Shown here piece after piece: positions 13,162-23,995 of a DNA stretch of 64,000 bases. Location: contig JAPDOI010000380.1 of the NCBI GenBank assembly GCA_029168955.1, forward strand, positions 632,079 through 696,078, written 5' to 3'. The notes below the pieces were generated by a model. It did not search any database and was not told where the DNA came from. It saw only the letters and a list, made by a program, of their open reading frames with translations. This stretch comes from Aplectana chamaeleonis. Its lineage: Eukaryota > Nematoda > Chromadorea > Rhabditida > Cosmocercidae. Made by a program: the position numbers and the translations under genes. How positions within the stretch are numbered: the stretch's first letter is position 1; each line of letters opens with the position of its first letter.

Positions 13162-13845
13162 GTGGCTTCGCGTTCCAGTAATAGAAATATCACGTGTTTT
13201 TATTCAAATGTGAGATCAATTACAAAAAATGCAAGTCACATTGACTTAATGCTGAGCGACTGCTATGATGTTTTTGTCTTCACTGAAACTTGGCTAAACT
13301 CATCTCATTCACTATCTGCATTGTTATCTTATCTCAATAGCAACTACCAGGCACTGCGTTGTGATAGAATCAGAAGGCAGGGTGGAGGCGTGGTTGTTTT
13401 CCTGAGAAATGATATGGGTTTCACGGAGGTTTTGTCTGAATGTGTTCCCGATGGTTTTGAGATTTTAGCGCTTGATATAATTTTGGAGTGCCATAAAATA
13501 CGACTCATTGCAGTTTACAGAACCCCATCCTGCCCTGCAGCCTTGAACGGGAGACTTTCAAACTCTATCAGCGATTTGATTATTTGTCAACATTCAGCGG
13601 TTGTTCTAGGTGACTTTAACTATCCCGATATCGGCTGGGAAGATAAAAATAAGTCGATGTCGTCATTGGCGCGTACGTTTGCGGATATGGTAGAGAGCCA
13701 TGGTCTACATCAGTTTGTGAAAAATCCCACAAGAGGCGACAGCATTCTTGATTTGATTTTATCAGATGACCTTGCGCTGGTGAAAAATGTTATTTCTAAA
13801 CCACCTGTTGGCTCCAGTGACCATATCAGCCTCAGTTTCTCATAA
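13162..13845 (+). CDS. LINE AP-like endonuclease domain
   Basis: The 227-codon frame carries the exonuclease-endonuclease-phosphatase motifs in order: FYSNVRSI (residues ~12-19), FTETWLN (~40), GGGVVVFLRND (~74), LIAVYRTP (~112), VVLGDFNYPDIGW (~140) and a C-terminal SSDHISLSF. These correspond to the metal-binding Glu, the catalytic Asp-x-Asn and the final Asp-His pair. The enzyme nicks target DNA to prime reverse transcription. The frame ends at TAA 13843-13845 and the linker region continues in the same frame, so the stop is probably a mutation in ORF2. The ATG is the first in frame and may not be the real start. Confidence 0.85.
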   Translation: MASRSSNRNITCFYSNVRSITKNASHIDLMLSDCYDVFVFTETWLNSSHSLSALLSYLNSNYQALRCDRIRRQGGGVVVFLRNDMGFTEVLSECVPDGFEILALDIILECHKIRLIAVYRTPSCPAALNGRLSNSISDLIICQHSAVVLGDFNYPDIGWEDKNKSMSSLARTFADMVESHGLHQFVKNPTRGDSILDLILSDDLALVKNVISKPPVGSSDHISLSFS

Positions 13846-14528
13846 TCTGCTTCATATTCTGAGCCTGCAATCACCTTTTTTCGGCATTTCAGAGGGTGTG
13901 ACTATTCAATCATTTGTGACTATCTTTGGTCGGTGGATTGGCAAAGTTCCTTTGAATCAGCAAGTTCCTTTCAAGAAAAATACGAGATGTTTCTAGCCAT
14001 ACTACAACACACTATTGATTCTTTTGTGCCTTTGAAGCGTGTAAGGGCTTCCAAGTGTTTTCTGCCCTCTTATCTTCAAAACATGGCTGAACATAGGAGC
14101 TGCTTATTTAATTTAGCTAGAAGTTCGAATCGGGAGGAGGATTGGGCTAGGTTCCAAGATTTTACGCAAGATTTCGACTTTCGCCTGCAAAAGTACAACA
14201 GAAATTTGGAAGCCAAAATAATTGCTAGGGGGGACAAAAAGGATTTCTTCAGATATATCAACAAGAAACTTTCGACTTCTTGCAGGATTTCGGGTTTGAG
14301 AAAGGGGGATTCTATTGCAGTTACAGATCAAGATAAGGCGGAGCTACTGGCTGATAAATTTCAAGATGTTTACACTGAAAGAGATGATAATTTTCCAATC
14401 TACGAACCCTCCGTTGGCCATGAAATGGCTGGGTTCCCGTGGTTTGAGGAGGTTTTCTTGTATGAACTCTTGTATAAATTGCCGCCAACTCAATCAATCA
14501 CACCAGACTTCGTACCGGCCATTTTTTT
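13846..14528 (+). pseudogene. LINE ORF2 linker between endonuclease and RT
   Basis: This is in frame with the endonuclease once the TAA at 13843-13845 is passed. It includes a Lys/Arg-rich stretch ending in DKKDFFRYINKK and an acidic segment (DQDKAELLADKFQDVYTERDD) that are typical of the region before the reverse transcriptase in CR1-like ORF2 proteins. It ends in a run of about ten T at 14523-14532, where the frame changes into the RT frame. Confidence 0.75.
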
Positions 14529-15980
14529 TTGAAAAATATTGCCCATGTGATTACAGGTCCTTTAACATATATTTTCAACCAATCGATTTGTTATTCTGAA
14601 GTGCCTCTTCGTTGGAAACATTCATTTGTAACACCGCTGCTAAAAAAGGAACCTGCATCCTCGGTTGATAACTATAGACCTGTAAGCATTACATCACAGC
14701 TTTGTAGAATATTTGAGAAAGGACTGAAGAAGCACATAATGAGTCATTTTGAAGAAAATTCAATTATTCCACCGAACCAACATGGGTTTGTCCCTGGGAA
14801 ATCAGTGGAGACGAACCTACTCGAATGCATTAATGACTGGACGGAGTATCTGGATTCGAGAAAGTGCTGTGGCGTGGTGTATTTTGATTTTTCGAAAGCA
14901 TTTGATCGAGTTGATCACTCCAAACTGCTGTATAAATTGACTAAGCTCAAATTTCATCCCTTGGTCACTAGATGGCTAAAAAAATATCTCTTAGGAAGAA
15001 GTTTCCAAGTAAAAATAAACACAACATTTTCTTCAGTCAGGTCAGTGAGAAGTGGTGTACCTCAGGGAGGGGTATTGTCTCCCATTCTGTTTGCTGTTTA
15101 CACCTCAGAACTTCCCGGTCTTCTTGAGCGTTGTGGTGTAACGTGCAAGCAATTTGCTGATGATATTAAAATTTATAAAAAGGTTGACAATGAAGAGGAT
15201 CAGAATATGATTGCAGGTGCATTGGAGAAAATTCTTGATTGGTCGTATGAATTGAAATTGCCCTTGGCTCCGGAAAAAACAGTTTTCATGAGATTAGGAG
15301 TATCTGGATTGCCATGCACTTACAATTTCGGTGGTCATATGCTGAATTTCGCATCCTCTGTTAAAGACCTGGGCTTTCACTATAGCAGCAAACTGGACTT
15401 CTCAGATCACCTAAAATTTCTGTACAGCAAAGCTTCCTCCAGAGCTTTCCTCATTTTTAAAGCCTTATCTGTCAGAGATAAGAATGTTTTGTTAAGAGCT
15501 TACAAAACATATGTCAGGCCCATTCTAGAAAGCGGAACATCAGTTTTCTCACCAAAGAAGCGTAAAGATGTTTTACTATTGGAAAGAATTCAAAACAACT
15601 TTACGCGAAGAATATATATCAGAGCTAACATAGGGCCTTATAACAGCATACCCAATGCAGAAGACAGGAATAGAGAGCTTAAACTGCATTCCTTATACTC
15701 TCGCCGACGACTCTATGATGCATGCGTAGTCTTCAAAATTTTATCAGGGCTCATGAAAACTAACGTCTCAAAATTTTTTAGGCTAGTTCGCTCTAGAACT
15801 AGGGGAAGCACTCAGAAAATCTCGTATTCAGCTCCCAAAAGCAATACGAGAGCCTTTTCTTTCACATGTAGAGCTGGATCCACCTTTGTTTCGTTGAATC
15901 TTAGCGTCACTCAACTGCCCATTCCTGGTGCTCTGTTGAATTTCGAACGCCTTGCAGGGAAGAAGCTGTTGAGTTACTAG
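14529..15980 (+). CDS. LINE reverse transcriptase domain (CR1-like)
   Basis: The 483-codon open frame contains the RT blocks NYRPVSIT (~residue 52), YFDFSKAFDRVDH (~117, first catalytic Asp), SGVPQGGVLSPILFA (~174) and FADD (~208, catalytic Asp pair). A C-terminal region with VKDLGFHYS and LLRAYKTYVRPILESGT is characteristic of CR1/L2-type ORF2. The enzyme copies element RNA at the nicked target. It is intact over this length; the ATG is internal to ORF2 and is only the first Met after the frameshift. Downstream is the short tail with repeated AATAA. Confidence 0.92.
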   Translation: MKNIAHVITGPLTYIFNQSICYSEVPLRWKHSFVTPLLKKEPASSVDNYRPVSITSQLCRIFEKGLKKHIMSHFEENSIIPPNQHGFVPGKSVETNLLECINDWTEYLDSRKCCGVVYFDFSKAFDRVDHSKLLYKLTKLKFHPLVTRWLKKYLLGRSFQVKINTTFSSVRSVRSGVPQGGVLSPILFAVYTSELPGLLERCGVTCKQFADDIKIYKKVDNEEDQNMIAGALEKILDWSYELKLPLAPEKTVFMRLGVSGLPCTYNFGGHMLNFASSVKDLGFHYSSKLDFSDHLKFLYSKASSRAFLIFKALSVRDKNVLLRAYKTYVRPILESGTSVFSPKKRKDVLLLERIQNNFTRRIYIRANIGPYNSIPNAEDRNRELKLHSLYSRRRLYDACVVFKILSGLMKTNVSKFFRLVRSRTRGSTQKISYSAPKSNTRAFSFTCRAGSTFVSLNLSVTQLPIPGALLNFERLAGKKLLSY

Positions 15981-16090
15981 AACTGTGATACCAATACTCG
16001 CTTTCCATGCCTCCCAATCCTGTTCTAGTTATCCATATTTTTATATTACGTTTGCCTTAAGCAGCGTATTCAATAAATAAATAAAATAAC

Positions 16091-17132
16091 AACGATAAAA
16101 ATGAGGGGAATTTAGACTTTCGACGTGAGCTCTATCTCACGTCAGTGGGGGGAGGGGGAACTTTCTTTCTCACTACGCGAAAGATAACCCGTGGGAACGA
16201 AGAACGATGATTTACGAAAAAAAACGGGGGGTCATGGCACAAGAGAAATTTTCCCGGAGAAAACCCATCGCTTTCTCAACTCCCGGAACGACGATGAAAC
16301 GTTGACGACGAATTCTTATACGCTGAACACCTGCAATAGAGAATGCACTACGTATTATACGCGGACTTCAAGTACGATGAGGATGAAACAATAATAAATT
16401 AGGCTTATGGCCTAAGGCTCCCGTCAGAAAGAAAAAAAACGAACTGCTTTTGGTGCGGAGAGGGAAGTGCTTGTATTTAGTTTCACGCAAATGATGACCA
16501 AAGCGGTATTGAGTACGATAAATTTGACGTTTGATTTGACGTCAATGACGATTAGAAGATACGATTATGTTTAAATTTAATGTTTGGTTGAACACAAACG
16601 ACGATGGAAAAAAGGATTTGATATGCAAATTTGTTAATTGTTTACTTATACGATGAAAATATTGGAAGACTTGTTGTGGCCTGATTTTTTATCCTTATGA
16701 AGCATTGATACGATGATGATGTTATGTTTATTGCCTTCGATGATGGGGTTCTACGTGCGTAGAGAAAGGGGTTGGGGAGGGGGTGAGGGGTTTGAGCGCG
16801 CGCGTGCGCATGGAAGACCATCATCAAGGGGTTGGTGTCTCTTACGAGGACTCCATGTAAAGAAGCTACGCGGCGGGAGTATCTCGTCGGGGGGAAATGG
16901 GGCATGCGATTCATCGGGAGACACTGAATTGTTCCGAATATGTTTGTGTGGTACGATTATATGCTTATGTACGAGAGGAATTTATGTGATTGGTACGCAC
17001 AGTGTATACGATGAAATTAAAATAGTACTTTTTACCATGAAGAATTGTTTGACGAAAAGTTGAGTGTTTTGCTTACGGCAATGTTGATTTGTACGATAAA
17101 AGAACATGGAACTGGACCTGCCTAGCACTTAA
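16091..17132. other. Gene-free stretch rich in ACGATGA
   Basis: Loose repeats of ACGATG/GACGA continue from the left flank of the LINE. A G-rich patch lies at 16755-16800. No gene or element boundary can be supported. Confidence 0.4.
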
Positions 17133-17615
17133 AGGCAGCATACACGCTCGCCAAAGTTGTTGAGATAACTACATTAGTGGGGTCGTATGGGCCCTATAAG
17201 AGCCCTCGCGAAGTTGGAAGAGTAGAAATCGAGTTAAAGTGCCCGTATCTGAGCCGTATTGAGTCACAAAATCATCCTTTCCCGCCCATCGAGACGGGCT
17301 CCGCCCCTCAATACAAATGTTCAATGCTCGATTACGGTCATTTTGAATCATTTTTTACGCTTCTGAGGTCGTATGAGTTGCAGAAAGGGCCCTACGAGTA
17401 CATTAGCGTCGTTATCCCAACGAATTTGTCGCTAGCTCCGCTATTTCAGCCAATGCGGTAAAACTCGTCCACTTCTGGGTCAATATAGAACGGACCGTTA
17501 TATCTTCATTTAAATTGATTTTTTCCGGTTTTTTCGTTATCTCTGAATATCAACAGCTTCAGACCTTCGATGCATTCCATAAAATTGATATCCTTTTTAA
17601 GCGTGTATGCTGCCT
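17133..17615. mobile_element. TTAA element, AGGCAGCATACACGCTC type
   Basis: 483 bp between TTAA at 17129-17132 and 17616-17619. The left end AGGCAGCATACACGCTC is inverted at the right as GCGTGTATGCTGCCT. The internal motif AACTCGTCCAC is at 17462-17472. Copies of the same type lie at 36894 and 61051. Confidence 0.9.
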
Positions 17616-17619
17616 TTAA

Positions 17620-18043
17620 GGCGATCCCGGAACCTCCTCTGAATTTCGAAGAGCTCCTCCTCGCGGTTCAAGGTACTCGTCATTGCCGCGTTTCTGCGCC
17701 CACCTTTCATGTGGTACTCCCAGTCGACCATATGTAGGCGGCCAGAAACCTGCGTACTGAGAATGTCACATGGTGGTCTGTCGCTCTACAGCGACCGCAG
17801 CGCAAGCTGTAACTGCAATTGCTATCCAGGTATTTCCCACAGCAGAGGAAACACCTCGTTTCGCGTGCATGTGCAATCACCCTGTCCGACAGGCGTACAA
17901 TGATGTTGCAGGCAGACAAGAAGTGTTTTTGATAACAAAAGAAACACCGCGTGGTCGAGGCGTGATGATCCAGCGTACCCGTCCGGAAGCCCTCATTGAG
18001 GATGCCGTCCTCATCACACGCTCCCACCACACAAGGACGTAAG
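17620..18043 (-). pseudogene. Gag zinc-knuckle fossil (BEL/Pao-like)
   Basis: A 107-codon - strand frame (18030-17707) has three Cys-rich units: CFFCYQKHFLSAC, CFLCCGKYLDSNC and CGRCRATDHH. Their order and spacing resemble gag zinc knuckles of BEL/Pao retrotransposons. Upstream on the - strand the sequence is cut at 18044 by two TTAA elements and may resume at 18848. It carries stops outside this frame and looks old. The differences from the 5430-5830 fossil point to another family or lineage. Confidence 0.45.
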
Positions 18044-18047
18044 TTAA

Positions 18048-18344
18048 GTGCCCCAGAATGGGGCTACCGTAATCTCACTCGAATTGGCTCAAAATTTTTC
18101 TAAGTTTAGACTTCACTTTCGCTAAATCTTGACAATCGGTGTTGCTAGTTTCCTACTTTGTAGTCCAGGCAGATCCTTAACTGCTGATCCCTGGAGAAGG
18201 ACGGTGTGAGTGAAGACACACCGCTCTCCACTTCTTTTAAATCCTACCCTTTATCTATTGGGTATCATCAATTTTGTTTACGAGAGCCGAGTGAGGGCTG
18301 TATAACATCATTCCTGAGATTACGGTAGCCCCGTTCTGACGCAC
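18048..18344. mobile_element. TTAA element with GTGC ends (different tip)
   Basis: 297 bp between TTAA at 18044-18047 and 18345-18348. The ends GTGCCCCAGAATGGGGCTAC and, inverted, GTGCGTCAGAACGGGGCTAC agree at 17 of 20 bases and the match continues inwards. The right TTAA is shared with the next element. This tip differs from the AGGCA group but uses the same target. Confidence 0.85.
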
Positions 18345-18348
18345 TTAA

Positions 18349-18843
18349 AGGCAGTAGACACGCTCAAAGAAGTTGTTGAGATAACTACGTTTCTGACGTC
18401 GCATGGCTCCTAGTAGACTGCTCACGCCGTTGGAAGCGCCAAAAACGAGTCAAACTACTAAATTTCAGCAATGCAAATCGAAAAACTTCTGCAACCCCGC
18501 CCCTGAGCTTCTGCAACCCCGCCCCAAAGTACAAACTCGTCCAGATTGATAGTACTAATACGGTCACTTTGGCTGGTTTTTGATGCTTCCAACGAGGCTA
18601 GCGTTCCATTACAGACTGTAAGAGTATATCGGGTTCTTTATCTCAACCGTTTTGTTGCTAACATTCGCTGTTTCAACCGCGCGCCGTAAAACTCGTCCAC
18701 TTTCACCTGATAACAAAATTACCGTTATTCCTCTATTTGCGAATAGTTTTTGTTCGTTTTTTCGTCAGTTCCGAATACAACCAGCTCCAAACCTTAGATT
18801 TATGTCATAAAATGGATACCAATTTTGAGCGTGTCTGCTGCCT
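18349..18843. mobile_element. TTAA element, AGGCAGTAGACACGCTC type
   Basis: 495 bp; the left TTAA (18345-18348) is shared with the preceding element and the right TTAA is at 18844-18847. The end AGGCAGTAGACACGCTC is inverted as GAGCGTGTCTGCTGCCT. The internal motif ACTCGTCCA occurs twice, near 18535 and 18691. Confidence 0.88.
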
Positions 18844-18847
18844 TTAA

Positions 18848-19880
18848 CTTACGTTATTGTCTCCCACCACAGTCCTATTTCTACGAACGCGGCGGTACTT
18901 GACGCGAGACGGCGAGGGGGCTCCGGCGGCCTCCACCGGGTCGCCCCTGACCTCGGTGCAAGCTGCTTCTTGCGACTGAGGGGCGGGGGATGAGGGGCGA
19001 GGCGCTGGCTGAGTAGCGGGGGCGAAGGGTGCGTTGGGTGGGGGGCGGGGAAGATGGGTAGGGGTGTGCCTGTGGGTGGCGCGAGCCTTGGGAAGAGTGG
19101 GCGAGGGGGATGTTGGGGCTGGTATGAGGGGACGGGGGGCACCAGTGGGCTGTGGGAGAAGGCGGCGACGGGTGCCATTGGGAGGGCGAATGCTGGGGCG
19201 CGGGCTTGGGGATGGGTTTGGATGCAAAACTAGAGCAGAGGTCGGGCGGCGGTGCGTAGGGGACGGAGACGGAGACGGCCAAAACTCGTACGCGAGCCCG
19301 CTGTAGCAATTTTGCAGCGATGTGTTCGCCACTATTGGCGCTATCGCAGCAGGCGTAGCTGGTGCTGCGAGGTTGCTGGTGGATAAGTTTGCGGCGGGGA
19401 GCTGGGGGCGGGAGTGCAGCAGGGGAAAGAAGGGGGCGAGGGTGCGGCTGGCCTGGTCGGCTAGGCGAGAAGTCCCTGTACGACCCGGGTAGCCACCTCG
19501 ACAACTGTTTAGAGAGACATGGGTTGGGACTTGCGCGAGCGTCGCGGTTTGGCGTGGTGGCTGCGCTTGCCCTTACCCTTGTGCTGTCGACGTTTCCTTT
19601 GATGGCGACTTTTCTTGCGTTGACATTCCAGCTCCGAAGGGCTGGGAAAGTCAGTCGAACAGCTTTCGCTGTGGTCGTCGTCCGAAGTCGATTCTTCGAT
19701 GGTGCATGACGACGATCCTGATATACTGATAGCATGTTTGGTCGCTTTGAGATGGTCATTCCCACAATTTCCGCTTTCTTTACCTGAAAGGGCCATGAGT
19801 AGCATAATGTTGACCTTAGTATACCAATGCGACACGTACAGGAAAAAGGACGACATTTGCGAACTGTTACGAGGAAACAA
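18848..19880 (-). CDS. Unassigned Pro-rich and basic open frames, possibly part of a gag-like fossil
   Basis: Two overlapping - strand frames run here. One of 123 codons (19880-19509) is Ser/Asp-rich and then Lys/Arg-rich. The other, of 294 codons (19765-18881), is strongly Pro/Ser/Ala-rich; a 162-codon frame (19332-18844) is open in a third frame. GC content is much higher than nearby, so long frames are expected by chance. Adjacency to the zinc-knuckle fossil across the TTAA insertions allows a gag linker, but no domain shows this. I do not recognise a gene and give no function. Confidence 0.25.
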
Positions 19881-19899
19881 TATGGACGAGGACAGCTTA

Positions 19900-20556
19900 T
19901 GGTGAATACATGGATGAGGGAAGGTATTACTGCCTTAAAGATGGTTCATTTTATGAAGGTGGGTGCTAGGAGAGATTAGCAAACTTAAAATACGACATGA
20001 GTGCAAGACTGTGCTTTCGAAAGCATGTGCAAGTATTGAAAAGTTTTGTGCAAATTTGGACAGTGAATACGAAGGGATAATGTGCACTGATTATTGTGAC
20101 GAAGACTTCACTGCGAGCTGATGAGAGAAAAAAATAAATCTCGAAAAATGGTAGAGTTTTCTGACAATTAGTCAGAAAAAGGATGAGAAAATGTTATGAA
20201 TGACGATGAGATGCGAAGAGGAATGAGTTGCGAGAGAGAAAAACATGTGATACAAGTGCATGATGATTACGAAATAGTGAAGAGGGTGAGTGAACAGTGC
20301 GTGCAATGTGAATATCCTACAAAATATATGATAAAGTCCTATCCTAGCGCTGTTAGTCCTCATAGATAGGGTTTGAACCCCACAATATGTTGTAGAAAAT
20401 AAACGTTTGAATTGCGCGGGCAATGTGTGTGGTCCCACGGCAGGAGCAGCTGATGCGTCGCGGTCGCGTTGCGGCGCATGATCGATGACGGCCGATGGTG
20501 TGTGAAGACGATGACCTGAGTCATCGATCACCGATGGTGATGAGCGACGATGACGG
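19900..20556. other. Gene-free stretch with GATGA motifs
   Basis: GATGA/ACGATG motifs recur near 20190-20220 and 20490-20560, like those around the LINE. The 119-codon - strand frame at 20172-20531 is not convincing. Confidence 0.3.
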
Positions 20557-21339
20557 CTTGCAATCAGGGATGAGCGGAATAAAAATTCAAAATTTCGGAA
20601 ATCGGTTTTCGGAACAAATTTTTTTTTCTCGGTTATCGGATATCAGGTGCGAAACGACCAAAAATGCGCGAAACTTCGGTTTTCGAAACGCGAAAATTTT
20701 CAAAAAATGTCAAACTTCCCTAGAGTCTCAGAGGCACATCTGGTTCCTGGGAATCATTTTCAAAGAGATTCTGTCTTAATGAATGACCAACTATGCAACT
20801 TCAGTAGACCATCTGGATACATATAGAAATCGATCCCGAAATTTGCACAGATTTATGCACTACAGTGCGTTGCTAAATTATACGACATACCCCAAATTTC
20901 GCGATTCCAAATTTCGCGTGATTTTAGGAGCCAAACGGTTAACGCCAATCGATGAAGCACCCTCGAAGAGCCCTGGGTACGAATCTTCACGAAATTAGAG
21001 CCACTAGCAGGAAACTGCCAACGGAAATTGTCAAAAATGGCCGTTGCAAAATTATACGACATAGCTGACGTACTCGCAGAAATTTCTATTCTACACCATC
21101 TGTATCAGTTCGTTCATGGTAAGAACCACTAGGAGCATCAAGTTATTAGTCTTCAGAAATGTCCTGATGCCCAACCACTTCGAAAACTCTTTTTGGTATG
21201 TTTCAACCCAGCTTTTTGTGAGAGCTCCTTTCAATCTGCGCCCATTCGCTTATAACGGCTAGTTTGAGCGAAACCACACACTCGTATTTTCTCCTCTGGT
21301 TGTACACTAGAAGCTCGGTAAGATATCAAACGTTTTCCT

Positions 21340-21480
21340 CTGGGTTGAGGTCCTGCAAACCGGCCGGCCATTCTAGCAAATTGGCATGATTGGCCTGAAA
21401 CCAAGCCTGCGTCGTCCTATTAACAAGAAGTGAAGGCGGATACGGACTAGAAAGAACTGAAAATGGAATTCCGACACATT
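21340..21480 (-). pseudogene. Tc1-like transposase C-terminal fragment, left arm
   Basis: The - strand encodes a segment of the form LEWPAGLQDLNPEEN, the PDLNPIEN region of Tc1-family DD34E transposases that contains the catalytic Glu. Preceding residues (TTQAWFQANHANL) match the HT...WF segment. Only the C-terminal third is present and the reading frame is broken. It mirrors the fragment at 21828-22010. Confidence 0.75.
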
Positions 21481-21827
21481 CTGATAATCAGTGAGGTTCA
21501 CAGGTCATGTCGCGAAAACCTGGTCCAGCTTGCCACATCACCTGAATCTGGGTCTATACATTATTTTTTCCACACACATTCTCCTCCAGAGTTCCTCGAA
21601 GATAAGCGTGGGCTCTTTTGTAGATCTCTCCAGTGCTTAGAATACTTAGTTAAAATAATTAAATAGATTAGAATATTTCAGGCACGTTCGGACTGAGCTT
21701 GCTTTCGACCGATAAGAAAGGGTTTCGAAGGATCCACCTATGGATCAGAACTATCCTTGAGTAGGAACTTCCGAGGAGAAAGAAAATTTGTCGACCCGGA
21801 TTCGGGTGGCGGACCAGGTTTTGGGAC

Positions 21828-22010
21828 TTGATCTATGAACCTCACAGATTATCAGACTGTGTCAGAAAAACATTTCCAGTTCTTTCTAGTCCGTATCCGC
21901 CTTCAATTCTTGTCAGTAGGACGACGCAGTCTTGGTTTCAAGCCGATCATGCCAACACGCTAGAATGGCCGGCCGATTCGCAGAACCTCAACACAGAGGA
22001 AAACGCTTGA
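21828..22010 (+). pseudogene. Tc1-like transposase C-terminal fragment, right arm
   Basis: A 60-codon frame ends in TTQSWFQADHANTLEWPADS followed by QNLNTEEN, corresponding to the DD34E C-terminal block of Tc1 transposases. The usual Pro in LNP is Thr here, and a stop follows within a few codons. The coding region then meets the TTAA element inserted at 22069-22072. Confidence 0.75.
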
Positions 22011-22430
22011 TATACACCTGAGCTTTTAATATACAACCAGAGAAGACAATACGAGTGTATGGTTTCGCTTAAAGGCAGTGTTCACGATAATAATCGTTTT
22101 TCTGCTTCTCCGCCTATCTAGAAGACGGTCCCATGCTGATTCAAATGAGGTTTTTGAAATCGTACAAAACCTTCTAGGAACGGAGTTATGGTCCCTCAAA
22201 AATTGAGCTAAGGAAGCATGGTGAACGAGTTGTCCGAGGCTTGTAACTTCCGTCTTTTGCAGCCGATGTATGCGAGCTGACGTGAGTGAACAGAGAAGTT
22301 GAGAATGAAGGGAAGAATGATCTATTGATCGGAAACCATCGCTCATCTCACGATCTCAAGCATTCATTTGTTCACGTCGGTGGGCGTGGAAAGTGCATCT
22401 GGGGTGTGACGAGCTGACGGGTGTCCAACT

Positions 22431-23995
22431 TTGGGGGATAGGGGCTCTCTACACACCGAGGAAGGAGTTGTCCCGCTTTTGCGGCTCTAATTCCACTCGG
22501 GACCACTTCGTAGCGTGGAGTGGCAGGGTGGTGGCCATCGTGTATCAACACTTCTGAGGAGGCGGGAGAAAGGGGGGAAGAGCGAGGTTCCTGATTGGAC
22601 GCAACACGGGCTAGCCCCGGCCCCGGGCTGTTGCGTCCAATCAGGATCCTCGCTTCTCCCCCCCCCCCCTTTCTCCCGTCTCCTCAGGAGTGTTGATACC
22701 CGATGGCCACCACCCGGAGTGGAATGACCTTTCAAGGGTGGTGGCCATCGTGTATCAAAACCCTTGAGGATGCGGGAGAAACCGGGGGAGGATCGTGGGA
22801 GGAGCGAGGCTCCTGATTGGACGCAACACGAGGCTAGCGACAGCCCACTCGCTGCGTCTCTGGCCTCGCTCTCGATCTCTGACGCAGCCAGATACAGCCG
22901 AGGTGGAGCGAATTTGCACAACACCGCACGCCATTCTGCAGCACTCGAGGCGCGATCGATAGACGGCCAGCAAGTCTTCATCACATCATCATCCCCATTC
23001 TGCTGTGGACTGCCTCTCTGCATTCTTCCAGTACTATATTCTTTACTTCTATTACTATTCCTCCAATTAGTCCAAGTGGTATCGATGACGTTCCGCTCCT
23101 TAGTGAAGGGTACTCTTAAGGGCTTTGCAGAGTTGCAGCAACCAGCGGCACGCCGCCGAGCGAGAGCTTTGGGGCGTGGTCGAAACCCGACGCGGCGATG
23201 AGCACAAAGACCTCGCAGAGTTGCAGCGACGTTGTCGTCAGCATCGCATTCTACCATTGCGTACGATCTCATTCATTAGACGGTGCATCTCGCTATACAC
23301 AGTTTTTGTTGGTTTCATATGATTCGAAACTTAAGTAAATGTCTACTAGCAACTACTACAAAATAGTGTGATAAGAAAAAAGAAAAATAAAGTTTGCAAC
23401 CAGTTGAGTGATGCCTTAATGAATAGTTTTCGAGATAATAAAATCAGTGAACGGTTTGTGGCGATCGCTTTGAAAACAATGGTACTAGACGACATTGTAA
23501 TAAAAATACTAAATAAAACTGGAAACAAAGCCAATTCAAAATGAAACTGTGAATTTGGACAATTTGAAGTATGCTCCAATGATTTTCCGTTCAATTTGTG
23601 CTAAAATAGAAAAAAGGTCTTCAGAGGGTTGAATTCATGAAAGCAAGAAAAAAAGAAGCTCGAATCGATCGTCGGCGACGCTCGTCGCCAGCGATGGAAA
23701 TGGTCGAGACCATTCCCCGCCGCCGCTCATTGACGGCGTCGCTCCGGAAGTCGCTGTTGTCGCGGCGGCGGAAACACTCTGCGAGGTAACCACGTCGCTG
23801 CTGCCGCGCGACACGCCGCCGCCATCGCCCGCTGCGTGGCGCCCCCATTCTCCATCGTTGCCCTGCCGCAGCGAGACTCGCCGCGGTGCAACTCTGCAGA
23901 GCCCTTTAGATACTACCTTGGGCTTTTTGCAGGAACCTGCAAGAACGGTACAACTCCTCCCTTGGTGTATAGACAGCCCCTGTCCCCATTTTTGG
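22431..23995. mobile_element. Nested element with ~42-bp inverted ends
   Basis: The left end GGGGCTCTCTACACACC...GGAGTTGTCCCGC is inverted at the right (GGTACAACTCC...GTATAGACAGCCCC) with roughly 83% agreement. The insertion site is defined by the uninterrupted relative at 62442-62945. The exact edge and target duplication are blurred by G-runs. Inside are a large palindrome (22490-22740) and a further inverted pair (23107-23140 with 23881-23915, around GCAGAGTTGCA). The 261-codon - strand frame at 22487-23272 runs through the palindrome and is not convincing. Confidence 0.6.
22490..22960. repeat. Palindrome plus a third direct copy of its arm
   Basis: Arms of about 100 bp (22515-22615 and 22625-22735) face each other, with the shared strings GTGGCCATCG, GTGTATCAA and GATTGGACGCAACA. 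A third copy follows at about 22738-22850 in the orientation of the first. Poly-C and poly-G runs mark each arm. Confidence 0.8.

Larger units (their letters stand above)
11998..16090 (+). mobile_element. CR1-like non-LTR retrotransposon, nearly full length
   Basis: Order: a 5' open stretch (11998-12237), a coiled-coil ORF1, an AP-type endonuclease, a linker and a reverse transcriptase, ending in an AATAA-type tail near 16070-16085. The organisation is that of CR1/L2-group LINEs. Damage is light: one stop plus small duplications in ORF1, one stop after the endonuclease and one frameshift in a T-run before the reverse transcriptase. It is one of the youngest-looking elements in the window. The 5' boundary is uncertain, and a target-site duplication could not be fixed by eye. 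Confidence 0.85.

Noticed and set aside
18881..19765. 294-codon Pro-rich protein as a confident gene
   Set aside because: The GC-rich, low-complexity sequence is open in several frames at once and shows no domain; kept only as a low-confidence feature.
22487..23272. 261-codon - strand protein
   Set aside because: It runs through a palindrome and homopolymer runs inside a nested element; no domain.
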